From Flavobacterium sp. (lineage in GTDB: Bacteria; Bacteroidota; Bacteroidia; Flavobacteriales; Flavobacteriaceae), in contig NZ_JAQSDH010000042.1 of the NCBI RefSeq assembly GCF_029945805.1, positions 62,001 through 126,000 on the forward strand: a stretch of DNA of 64,000 nucleotides, read 5' to 3'. Below, piece after piece: positions 24,595-32,818 of the stretch (the first letter of the stretch is position 1; each line of letters begins with the position of its first letter). The notes below the pieces were generated by a model. That model made no database searches, was not told where the DNA came from, and worked only from the letters and a program-made list of their open reading frames with translations. Both the position numbers and the translations under genes were made by a program.

Positions 24595-27500
24595 TTATTT
24601 TCCAATATTGATGTGTATGTATGTTCTAATTTCCCATTCTGACCCATCAGGAAAACCAACTGGACTGATGATTGGTGCTGTTGCAAATTCGGAAGCGGTT
24701 TGATTTGGAAGATATCTAGGCGAATATTGATTAAGTGTTCTCCAAGTTCCCATGATACCAATTTTTGTATTGGGTAAAATAAACCAATCCGGTTTTCCAA
24801 CTGATGTTGATAAATCTAACATTAATTGAATAGGATACGTTAAGTTAAAATCTTTATGGTAATCGTATGGACCCCAATCATTTAATTTAAATGAATGAGT
24901 TAATTTTATTTTTTTATAGATTAATCTGATATCTCCACCAATTCTTTCAATTAATCGGGCATCGCTACCATTAGACTGAGCATTTCCAAAATAAATATTG
25001 GTTATAAATCCGAAATCTGGTGATAATTTAGAAACGATTCTTGTATTTGATTCCCATAAATCATGTGCAGGTGCCGATTTTGCAAAAGCAAAAGCAGTAC
25101 GATTGCTTAGAAATCCAATAGCTGCATCCTGAGTTGTTGGCAAATGACGGTACACAAATCCTGAACTAATAGCAAATTTTGCATCTTCAGACATATCATT
25201 GTCCCAATCGTACATCCAAGTTGCAGGAGTTGGATCATAGGTTAGTAATAATTCACCTCCAACCGTTTCTCTATTGGCTCTTACTACGAATGGATCAGCT
25301 TGAATATTTCTCAATCTACCAGGTGCATTTACATCATTTGGCATTGCCTCTACTAACGGTTTTTGCCATAAAAAGTTCGGAGCTATTTGAAAATTTGAAT
25401 TTACATTATAGGTAAAACCTGTTAAAAAATTCATTTGGTTTCCGCTTCCGCTATCTTTCAATCTCCATCCTGTAAATGTTTGTGTTGCGTCTGCTCCCCC
25501 ATTGGCAACTAATCCCATAATGGCGCCTTGAGTGTAAACATTAAATGGACCGCTAGAAAATGTAATTTTAGCTTTTCCACCCCAATTATCGCTAGAGTTT
25601 ACTTTATCATCATAAACAGTATAGTTTCCTGAAGTTCCTTCAGCATATTGAAAAGTACGACCGTTTAAAGGTTGGCCGCCCCAGATTCCACCTACTTCAA
25701 ATCCGAAATTTTCTAATTTTCTTTTTAAATGTAACGTAACTCTGCGTGTTTTAGGCATTGGAATTGCAATAGATGTTGTTGCTGCAGCAGCATCATCTAT
25801 ATCCTCGTGATAAACTACGGTTGCATCAAATTTCCCTATTTTTCGGCCATATTTTAATAATAATGCAGGATTTGCGCCCCACCAAAGTTGTGGTCCAAAA
25901 GCCGCTTTAAATCCATCGAGACTTTTTTTACCATCAAATTCAAAACCTGATACTTCGCCATTATAAATATCTAAATTTGGACCGTAGTTAGCTTCAGGAT
26001 ATAATCCGAAAAAGTCGCCTTCATAACCCCAATGATAATGTCCCGTTCTGTAAAATCCTTTTAAGTCAAAATATTTTTCATTCCAAGCATAAGAGGCATT
26101 GTAAATTTGTACTCTGTTAGCATCTCCAATTTCAACTGGACCACTCGGAGTATTTACAGTTTGAGTTCTACCTCTATTTTCATAAAATATTTCGTTGATT
26201 GGATTTAATGCTACATTTCCAAGTATGTTAACATTAATATTGGCTTTCATATTAGCAGTTGGATTACCTTCTACGCCAATATAATACGATTGCATATGGT
26301 CAAATCCAAGTTGATTAGGGTATTGCGTTTTATTTGGAGTTGGACTATCTGGTGTAGTAATTAAACTTCCACCTGTGTTAAAGGTTGTAAACTCAGCTCG
26401 TAAATTACTGATTTTTAAAATATCTGTACTGCTTCCAACTAAAGCTGCTTTATCTCCTCTTGCCTTTAAAACAGCATCCATTAACTGAATGTTTTTAAAA
26501 TGGGTATCGATAGCTTCTAATGTTGTTCCGTTTTCATAAGGATTGATATTGTGTGCTTCTTTTAGAGAATAATACGCTGCTCTCGGATACAAATCGTACA
26601 AACCTCTGGGATTAACTGGACCTTTGGCGCAAATTCCAAACCATTCTTCATTCATGTTATTTTGACCTTGAATAAAATCGCTAGTATATCCTCCGTTTGA
26701 CCATGACGCATTGCTGTCGTGAATATCTAAATTTTTTGTTTGTCCAAACTTCCACCAACCGTCACTAAATTGAAAAGTAAATCCTCCTAACGAATTCCCT
26801 GCTTTTCCTAAATTAGCAGCATTTTCATAAATTTCTTTCCAATTTCCAACCATAAAGTAGGCTTGTGATTTTTGATCTTCAGCATTGTCAATGGCGTTAA
26901 AAGCATCTGCTCCAAACTCAGAGAAAAGAATTGGCTTATTCAATTTACTTTTAACTTCTTGGAAGGCATTTCCAAATGATACACCGCGATACATATTAAG
27001 CCCTAAAATATCAATGTCTTTACATTCATCAACAATAAGGTCTAAAAATAATAAATCACCATTGCAAATTGCTATTGGATGTGAGGTATCAATTTTTTTC
27101 ATTTCAACTACAGCTTCATTGAAGATAGAGTACATATCTTTTGCTCTTTTGGTTGATTTTCTATCTTCTAAAGGAATGTTTTCTGTTTCAGCTCCATCCC
27201 AAAATAAACCGTAGTTATTTTCATTTCCTAAAAGGAATATAAGTACTCCAGGCGTATTTTTATATTCCTGAATCATATCCTGAGTTTCTTTTAACAACAA
27301 CTGTCTAGTCCCAGGATTAGAATAGTCGGTGTTTGGAACCCATTTTCCATTTAAAGTAAGACCATATCTTCCAAAAGAGTGATTTAACATTGTATAAATA
27401 CCATATTTTTGATAGATATATGTAATCCATTTTGGTTGAATTCCAGTGTATTGTCTGATAGCATTTACTCCCATGTTTTTAAGTAAGCCCATTTCGTTAT

Positions 27501-27723
27501 CAAGCGCTGCTTTGATTACATCATCAGATTGTTTCCACAAACTGTAATTAAAGTTAGTACCAATTGGATCGTAGTTCCAATTCATACCATTGATAAAAAA
27601 GGGTTTGTTATTTACAAGAAGTTTAAAATCATCTTTATCTTTCTGAACAGCTACCTTATCGGATTGTCCATAAATGTGAGATGAAAAACAACAAAAAATT
27701 ACAAATAGAATTAATTTTTTCAT
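24595..27723 (-). CDS. Clan-A glycoside hydrolase fused to outer-membrane beta-barrel
   Basis: This 1042-residue protein has a signal peptide ending IYGQ. Residues ~30-400 form a TIM-barrel hydrolase with acid/base E168 (LLGNENN) and nucleophile E269 (LFSEFGA), about 100 residues apart as in clan GH-A. The GLNMYRG and KPILFSEFG pattern resembles GH72 glucanosyltransferases and GH2. Residues ~430-1042 lose TIM character and become a long series of amphipathic strands rich in aromatic residues, separated by Gly/Asn/Asp turns and ending in WEIRTYIHINIGK, as expected for an outer-membrane barrel. The combination suggests a barrel-anchored enzyme acting on beta-glucan. It is the first gene of operon A. 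Confidence 0.78.
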   Translation of the reverse strand: MKKLILFVIFCCFSSHIYGQSDKVAVQKDKDDFKLLVNNKPFFINGMNWNYDPIGTNFNYSLWKQSDDVIKAALDNEMGLLKNMGVNAIRQYTGIQPKWITYIYQKYGIYTMLNHSFGRYGLTLNGKWVPNTDYSNPGTRQLLLKETQDMIQEYKNTPGVLIFLLGNENNYGLFWDGAETENIPLEDRKSTKRAKDMYSIFNEAVVEMKKIDTSHPIAICNGDLLFLDLIVDECKDIDILGLNMYRGVSFGNAFQEVKSKLNKPILFSEFGADAFNAIDNAEDQKSQAYFMVGNWKEIYENAANLGKAGNSLGGFTFQFSDGWWKFGQTKNLDIHDSNASWSNGGYTSDFIQGQNNMNEEWFGICAKGPVNPRGLYDLYPRAAYYSLKEAHNINPYENGTTLEAIDTHFKNIQLMDAVLKARGDKAALVGSSTDILKISNLRAEFTTFNTGGSLITTPDSPTPNKTQYPNQLGFDHMQSYYIGVEGNPTANMKANINVNILGNVALNPINEIFYENRGRTQTVNTPSGPVEIGDANRVQIYNASYAWNEKYFDLKGFYRTGHYHWGYEGDFFGLYPEANYGPNLDIYNGEVSGFEFDGKKSLDGFKAAFGPQLWWGANPALLLKYGRKIGKFDATVVYHEDIDDAAAATTSIAIPMPKTRRVTLHLKRKLENFGFEVGGIWGGQPLNGRTFQYAEGTSGNYTVYDDKVNSSDNWGGKAKITFSSGPFNVYTQGAIMGLVANGGADATQTFTGWRLKDSGSGNQMNFLTGFTYNVNSNFQIAPNFLWQKPLVEAMPNDVNAPGRLRNIQADPFVVRANRETVGGELLLTYDPTPATWMYDWDNDMSEDAKFAISSGFVYRHLPTTQDAAIGFLSNRTAFAFAKSAPAHDLWESNTRIVSKLSPDFGFITNIYFGNAQSNGSDARLIERIGGDIRLIYKKIKLTHSFKLNDWGPYDYHKDFNLTYPIQLMLDLSTSVGKPDWFILPNTKIGIMGTWRTLNQYSPRYLPNQTASEFATAPIISPVGFPDGSEWEIRTYIHINIGK

Positions 27724-27820
27724 GTGATGTTCTTAATTTAGAATTTTGATTATACTTAGGCTTTAATTTTAATTAGAGTTCTGAAATAGTTATTTTAATT
27801 TCAACATACAATTTACTCGT

Positions 27821-27843
27821 TAGTTAATTCAATTAATTAACTA
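27821..27843. promoter_or_regulatory. Perfect inverted repeat upstream of operon A
   Basis: TAGTTAATT (27821-27829) and AATTAACTA (27835-27843) form a 9-base perfect dyad with a 5-base spacer, 98 bases before the start codon of the fusion gene. It could be an operator, but the AT-rich background makes chance dyads common. Confidence 0.4.
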
Positions 27844-28003
27844 CAGCTTCAAAAAGTTAATTATTTCATAAAAATAAAAGTTAAAATTATAAACAACACA
27901 AAAAGAACCACAACAAAAAATATACAAGCTAATTATTTGTGCCTTTTTTTATCATATCTGTAGAAAAAAGAGACTAAATCTGATAAAAATGAATAAAATA
28001 TGA

Positions 28004-28011
28004 CAAAAATA
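28004..28011 (-). promoter_or_regulatory. Candidate -7 element for operon A
   Basis: Minus-strand TATTTTTG fits TAnnTTTG but lies 281 bases before the operon A start and lacks a clear -33 TTG. Confidence 0.3.
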
Positions 28012-28048
28012 CAGCAAGGTGAAGTACCGAAAATAAAAGAATGTTGTG

Positions 28049-28059
28049 TTGTTGTATAG
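28049..28059 (+). promoter_or_regulatory. TTGTTGTATAG motif, site 1
   Basis: This 11-base word recurs in opposite orientation at 32494-32504. Here it lies 37 bases upstream of the candidate operon A -7 element and is preceded by a further GTTGT repeat. Confidence 0.35.
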
Positions 28060-28082
28060 GTAAAAACAGAAAGATGTTAAGT

Positions 28083-30881
28083 TTAGATGTTGAGAATATA
28101 TTCAACAAGACCTTGTTCGTGTTGTAAATCCATTTTTTTACGCAAACGATATCGTTTAATCTCAACACTTCTGACAGAAATATTCAAAAGCGGTGCTATT
28201 TCTTTAGATGATAAATTCAAACGTAAATAAGCACACATTCTCAAATCATTTGGAGTTAATGCTGGATGCGCTAATTTTATTTTCTTAAAAAAGTCTTTAT
28301 CGGCGCTATCAAAAGCATCTTTGAATTTATTCCAAGTATCTTCTTCTTTAACGCTTTTATTGATGGTGGATATGATAGACTTTATACTTCCACTAGAATT
28401 ACTATCCTCCGAATTTTTTAAATCCTCTTTGATAATGTTTAATAATTCTGTCTTTTCAATCAAATTTATGGTCGAAACAGCTAATTCCTTGCTTTTCTTA
28501 TCCACATCAATACTCAATTGCTCATTTTTAATGTTCATAATTTCTTTTTGAATTTCCAATTCTTTTAATTCAAGTAAAAGATTATTTTCAACAATAATTT
28601 TTTGATGACGTTTATTATGGTATTCTGTGTAGAATTTGTTGATATAATAAATTAAAAATCCAAATAATACGAAATAAATTAACACCGCAAAATTATTAGC
28701 ATACCATGGTTTTTTAATTACAAATGAATAACTTGCTATATTGTCGGTTAAGGAATTAGCAACTTTTGCACGAACTTTAAAAACGTAATCACCCGCAGGT
28801 AAATTTTCAAAATTTACAGTTGTTTTTGAAGTCCATTCACTCCATATGTCATTAAGACCTTCTAACTTATATTGATATTCGCTGTTCAAATAAATATCAT
28901 AATCTGGAATAGTATAACTAATAGTAATATTATTGTCGTTATAATTAAACTTCCCTTCATCAATAATTGAAGTGTTTTTTAATTTTTTATTTAAAACATT
29001 ACTAGAAATACTAGTTAATGATACTTTATATTTATTAAATTTAATAAAATTGTTTTTCAATAAATAATAGCCATCGGTAGTCCCCAACAAATAGGTGTTG
29101 TTGTTTGTTTGTGAAATGTTTTCATATCCAGGCATTGAATTGGTTAATGAAGCTGGAATTGGTAAACTGTTTCTTTTTAATTCTGTTGAAAGTTTGCCCT
29201 TAGAGTAATAATGAATATAATTTTTAGTAAAAAACCATAAAATATTAGATGAATCAACTATCATTTTTCCGGTTACATACTCTTGTTTATCAAATATTTG
29301 ACTTAAAAATCTATCCTTATAGAACTTTTTATCCTTTGAATTAAGTTTAAAAACGCCTTCTTTTGAAGCATAATACAATTGATTATTATACTTAACTAAA
29401 GATGCATTTTTACTCTTTTTTGGATCTTTATATTTAAAGATAGAGGTAACTGCGCTAAAATCTGAACTTACATTTAATCTGAAAATCCCATTATATTCAT
29501 GACCTACATAAATTTCTTTTCCATCGATAATTTCAAAATATTTAGACGAATAATTAAAATTTTTAATCTTATGTTTAAAGCTCCAACGACCATTTTGTTT
29601 TTCTAAAATGGATATTCCATAGTAATTTCCTTGAAAAATTTTGTTGGCATAAACTTCAAATTTCCAAGTTCCTGATTGCTTAAAAATTAAATTGGCACTG
29701 GTATCCGAAACGATAAAAGTTCCTGAATCGTGACCACAGAATAATGTATTATCATAAACAAACAAGGACCAAACTTGTCCTTTTGTTCCTGGTATAAAAC
29801 TAAAATCAGAATTTGAAGCTACATTTTTGTAGAACAAACCTTGATTGGTTCCGATGTATAACTTTTCATTAAAAACTTTAGAAGCATATATGGTTCCTAA
29901 AATTCCAGAATCATCCACATAACTTCGTATCGGCGATTGAAGGTTGATGCAGTTGATGCCGTTATCAAGACCTAGCCATAAATTTTTATCAATATCCTCA
30001 AATAGAGATAAAATAGTGTTATTGCCTAATCTGTTTTTCTGAGTTATATGGAATTTTTCTTTCCCAAATTGGTCCAAAATAAAAATTCCATTTGAAATTG
30101 TGCCTAAAACTAGGCTGTTATCATATAGTTTTTGTCCGCTGTAAATACTACTTTGTTGAATTTGACTATCCACAGCTGTGGAAAATTTAGAAAAACTATT
30201 ATTTTGGTATAAGTAAATTCCATTGTTTTGCGTAATCAATAACAATCCATCAACCGATTCAATAATATTTACAATGCGATTTTCTTTAACTATATCATTG
30301 TTTAAAAATACTTTACTTTTTCCACCTTCTATCTCAAACAAGCCTTCATTTGTTTGATAAAATATTCCTTTCGACGTTTTAAAAGCTCTTAAAATAAACT
30401 CTTTAGGCTGAATTACAGAAAATGATTTCGTTTTGATATTGTAAGCATATATTCTTTGTAATGATTGAAATAATATCCAATTGTCAAAAGGTAAAATATT
30501 CCAAAATTCCTCATCGTAAAGCAACTTCACCGGTAACGTTTTACATAAAGAATGGTATACTAATTGCCCGTCCTTCTGACGTTCCCAATACCCAAAATCC
30601 ATATAAGAGCCCGTATAAATTTTATTTTCAATGCAATTGACAGAGCGAATGATAGTTTCATTGGGTGATGGATATAACGTCCATGCTGAACCATTAAATT
30701 CTAATAAGCCTTCATTATTTGCAAAAAAAAGGAATTGATTTGAATCTTGAGATATCATCCAATTTTGATTCCCAGCACCATAAACACTCGATTGGTAGTT
30801 TACAACTGGAGGCAGCTCTTGAGAATAACAAAGTAAACTTGTGAGATATAGTATAATTAAAAGATAACTGCGTAAGTTCAT
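28083..30881 (-). CDS. Membrane sensor-regulator: propeller, Y_Y_Y, LuxR-type HTH
   Basis: This 932-residue one-protein signalling device starts with a signal peptide (LLCYSQ). A periplasmic two-bladed-type propeller region (~25-610, with repeats such as NLWLGLDNGIN) leads to a Y_Y_Y domain (EYQYKLEGLNDIWSEW). One transmembrane helix (NFAVLIYFVLFGFLIYYI) and a cytoplasmic coiled coil follow, ending in a LuxR-type helix-turn-helix near the C-terminus (LNLSSKEIAPLLNISVRSVE). There is no histidine-kinase or receiver domain, so ligand binding outside is coupled directly to DNA binding inside, as in SusR-type regulators rather than hybrid two-component ones. It lies just upstream of operon A and is the likely activator of the glucan genes (inference). 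Confidence 0.87.
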   Translation of the reverse strand: MNLRSYLLIILYLTSLLCYSQELPPVVNYQSSVYGAGNQNWMISQDSNQFLFFANNEGLLEFNGSAWTLYPSPNETIIRSVNCIENKIYTGSYMDFGYWERQKDGQLVYHSLCKTLPVKLLYDEEFWNILPFDNWILFQSLQRIYAYNIKTKSFSVIQPKEFILRAFKTSKGIFYQTNEGLFEIEGGKSKVFLNNDIVKENRIVNIIESVDGLLLITQNNGIYLYQNNSFSKFSTAVDSQIQQSSIYSGQKLYDNSLVLGTISNGIFILDQFGKEKFHITQKNRLGNNTILSLFEDIDKNLWLGLDNGINCINLQSPIRSYVDDSGILGTIYASKVFNEKLYIGTNQGLFYKNVASNSDFSFIPGTKGQVWSLFVYDNTLFCGHDSGTFIVSDTSANLIFKQSGTWKFEVYANKIFQGNYYGISILEKQNGRWSFKHKIKNFNYSSKYFEIIDGKEIYVGHEYNGIFRLNVSSDFSAVTSIFKYKDPKKSKNASLVKYNNQLYYASKEGVFKLNSKDKKFYKDRFLSQIFDKQEYVTGKMIVDSSNILWFFTKNYIHYYSKGKLSTELKRNSLPIPASLTNSMPGYENISQTNNNTYLLGTTDGYYLLKNNFIKFNKYKVSLTSISSNVLNKKLKNTSIIDEGKFNYNDNNITISYTIPDYDIYLNSEYQYKLEGLNDIWSEWTSKTTVNFENLPAGDYVFKVRAKVANSLTDNIASYSFVIKKPWYANNFAVLIYFVLFGFLIYYINKFYTEYHNKRHQKIIVENNLLLELKELEIQKEIMNIKNEQLSIDVDKKSKELAVSTINLIEKTELLNIIKEDLKNSEDSNSSGSIKSIISTINKSVKEEDTWNKFKDAFDSADKDFFKKIKLAHPALTPNDLRMCAYLRLNLSSKEIAPLLNISVRSVEIKRYRLRKKMDLQHEQGLVEYILNI

Positions 30882-30925
30882 CTGAAATAAAATTTGTATG
30901 CTAAAGTATGAAATAAAAATTCAAA

Positions 30926-30955
30926 AAAAAGCACGCCCATAGACGTGCTTTAAAA
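30926..30955 (-). terminator. Terminator after the secreted binding protein gene
   Basis: AAAGCACG and CGTGCTTT form an 8-base stem around a short loop, with a run of T's on the minus strand, 25 bases past the stop at 30977. It separates that gene from the regulator gene. Confidence 0.8.
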
Positions 30956-30976
30956 AACTAAACTATTATTAAAAAC

Positions 30977-32401
30977 TTATTCTTTTATTATTTTAGAACT
31001 AGTAACATTTCCGTCAACTGTAGTTTTCACAATGTAAATACCATTTTGGAAAGTTGACAAATCTAATGAAGCTGAAACTGCATTAGGATTAACAAATAAA
31101 ACTTTTTGGGCTAACATATTTATGACTGAAACACTTTGAATAGTATTTTTAGACTCAATTGTAAATGTATTTTTTGTTGGATTAGGATACATTTTAACAG
31201 AAGACAATTCAAAATTCGAAGTATTTAATGCTGTTCCTTTATAGAAATAAAAATTATCAATAAACAAAATTGAAGGTGCACTTGGATCAATCAATAATTG
31301 AGTTATTGCCGTTTTATTTGATAAAGCTGCAAAAGCCGTCATATCAACATCAATACTTTGCCATGATCCAGTAACTGTTGTTCCTAATGATGCAAAAGCC
31401 TCACCACCACCAATAGTATTTACAATTTTAACGCCAATATCATTGCTAGAGGGTGTCCAATAATCAATGTGCATTTTCTCCATAGTTGATAAATCAACTC
31501 CACTTCCATAGTTTGTAACCATTCCTAAAAATTCACAACCAGTCATTTTCCAAGTATCATTACTTTGAATTTGAACAGGAGTAAATGAAGCTAACTGTGA
31601 CCATGATGTTGGCAATTCGCTTAAGGTGACATTTGCGTAAGCGTTACTATAGATTGAAACAACATCAGCAGCATTTCTAGCTGGTGGAGTTGGAGCGGCA
31701 ACTAATGGCTCTTGACCAGCGCATGGTGCACAAGTACCCCCACAATCAACACCTGTTTCACTACCATTTTGAATTCCGTCAGAACATGTTGCCGGATCTG
31801 TTATTTTATTAGCATTCCAAGTAACATTATCAATTAGTATTGTACCACCTGTAGTCCTATCTGGTCCACCACAAGTAAAGTCAACAAAAACAACAAACTG
31901 ATCGTTACTGTTAGGAGCGGCTTGCTCAGCAGTATTTAAAGTTGAAATATTCCATGATAATGTGACCCATTGATTAACTGTATTTACTAATCCCTCATTT
32001 GTAGTTACTTCAATCACAGTAGCATTAGTTGGAGTTATAAATTTAATACCTACTTTTCCAGCAAAGCTTTTGTTCACTTGCAGACTAACCGTTACATTAT
32101 TAGGTATAGAGGTGTCAAATCTCCAAGTTCCTAAAGTACCATGCGAATTAATAAGTCCTGCGTAACAAGCTGAACCTTGCACTAAATCAACTTTCAAAAC
32201 TTTTGTAGTTGCAGAAGTGTTAACACCATTTGGAGTTGGATTGTCAACAATAGATAAACCAGGATTAGGATTTTCAAATGATGTCCAGTTGTTAATGTTT
32301 CCCGAAGGAGTTGAAGGCTCAAATCCTAAATTATATTGTTGTTGTTGCGAAAATCCTAAAAAAGAGAACATTAGGATTGATAGAAAAGTAATTTTTTTCA
32401 T
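30977..32401 (-). CDS. Secreted glycan-binding-type protein with T9SS domain
   Basis: This 474-residue protein has a signal peptide ending LGFSQ. An N-terminal beta-sandwich (~22-200) resembles carbohydrate-binding modules. A short cysteine-rich linker follows (204-228, with the DGIQNGSETGVDCGG pattern), then a ~140-residue module (247-388) related to the two C-terminal modules of the 22653-24575 lipoprotein, and a T9SS sorting domain (400-474) opening SVKMYPNPTKN and ending SSKIIKE. No catalytic signature is seen. It probably binds glucan at the cell surface. It is monocistronic, upstream of the regulator gene. Confidence 0.82.
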   Translation of the reverse strand: MKKITFLSILMFSFLGFSQQQQYNLGFEPSTPSGNINNWTSFENPNPGLSIVDNPTPNGVNTSATTKVLKVDLVQGSACYAGLINSHGTLGTWRFDTSIPNNVTVSLQVNKSFAGKVGIKFITPTNATVIEVTTNEGLVNTVNQWVTLSWNISTLNTAEQAAPNSNDQFVVFVDFTCGGPDRTTGGTILIDNVTWNANKITDPATCSDGIQNGSETGVDCGGTCAPCAGQEPLVAAPTPPARNAADVVSIYSNAYANVTLSELPTSWSQLASFTPVQIQSNDTWKMTGCEFLGMVTNYGSGVDLSTMEKMHIDYWTPSSNDIGVKIVNTIGGGEAFASLGTTVTGSWQSIDVDMTAFAALSNKTAITQLLIDPSAPSILFIDNFYFYKGTALNTSNFELSSVKMYPNPTKNTFTIESKNTIQSVSVINMLAQKVLFVNPNAVSASLDLSTFQNGIYIVKTTVDGNVTSSKIIKE

Positions 32402-32442
32402 AATTAGTGATTTATTGAATTTAAATGATTTTTTAGATTCAT

Positions 32443-32450
32443 CAAATTTA
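32443..32450 (-). promoter_or_regulatory. Candidate -7 element for the 30977-32401 gene
   Basis: Minus-strand TAAATTTG matches TAnnTTTG, 42 bases before the start codon at 32401. A -33 TTG at normal spacing is not evident, which would suit an activator-dependent promoter. Confidence 0.45.
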
Positions 32451-32493
32451 GATGTAAATTGAATACATGATTTTTTGTTGAACTATATAAAAA

Positions 32494-32504
32494 CTATACA
32501 ACAA
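32494..32504 (-). promoter_or_regulatory. TTGTTGTATAG motif, site 2
   Basis: The 11-base word shared with 28049-28059 lies 43 bases upstream of the candidate -7 element. TGTTG at 32476-32480 and CAACA at 32499-32503 add inverted symmetry around it. Confidence 0.35.
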
Positions 32505-32792
32505 TAACAAATACGAAATCGTTTGAGTTTGGCTGCTATCAATACTTTAAATGATTATGTCCATCTTTTCGTTTCTTCATCAAATTCAAAAATGTTGTGG
32601 TAATGTTGAGTTAAATTCACTACTATTATCAATTCCAAAAAAGCAATACTTTTAAAAACGCATTATTTTAGCATTAAAAAAACACTTTTCGTAAAAATAG
32701 CGGTGTTTCACGAGTCATTTGTTAATGATTATTTTAACTAAGAAATAACAAATCGACTGCGTTTCGATAGGATTAAGATTCTTATAATTAAC

Positions 32793-32800
32793 TATATTTG
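32793..32800 (+). promoter_or_regulatory. Candidate -7 element for uvrA
   Basis: TATATTTG matches TAnnTTTG and lies 19 bases before the uvrA ATG. The -33 element is not obvious. Confidence 0.45.
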
Positions 32801-32818
32801 TACTCCTAAAATTTTGCT

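Larger units (their letters stand above)
27724..28082. other. Upstream region of operon A
   Basis: This 359-base AT-rich gap lies between the regulator gene and operon A, both on the minus strand. It holds a perfect inverted repeat at 27821-27843, a minus-strand TATTTTTG at 28011-28004 and a TTGTTGTATAG motif at 28049-28059 also found before the 30977-32401 gene. No ORF is convincing. Confidence 0.55.
32402..32818. other. Divergent intergenic region before uvrA
   Basis: This 417-base gap carries control elements for both flanking genes: minus-strand TAAATTTG (32450-32443) and a TTGTTGTATAG motif (32504-32494) before the binding-protein gene, and plus-strand TATATTTG (32793-32800) before uvrA. 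The middle holds no ORF or recognisable RNA. Confidence 0.55.

Noticed and set aside
24576..24800. 75-residue N-terminal extension of the glycan-binding lipoprotein
   Set aside because: It overlaps the end of the preceding gene and hides an otherwise normal lipoprotein signal. The start at 24575 is preferred.
11252..32401. Possible SusC/SusD genes in the glucan locus
   Set aside because: No protein in the region has a TonB plug/barrel with SusC features or a SusD-type TPR lipoprotein. The only barrel-like protein is the hydrolase fusion.
32679..32711. AAACAC...GTGTTT inverted repeat in the uvrA upstream region
   Set aside because: Six-base arms with a long loop in AT-rich DNA are expected by chance.
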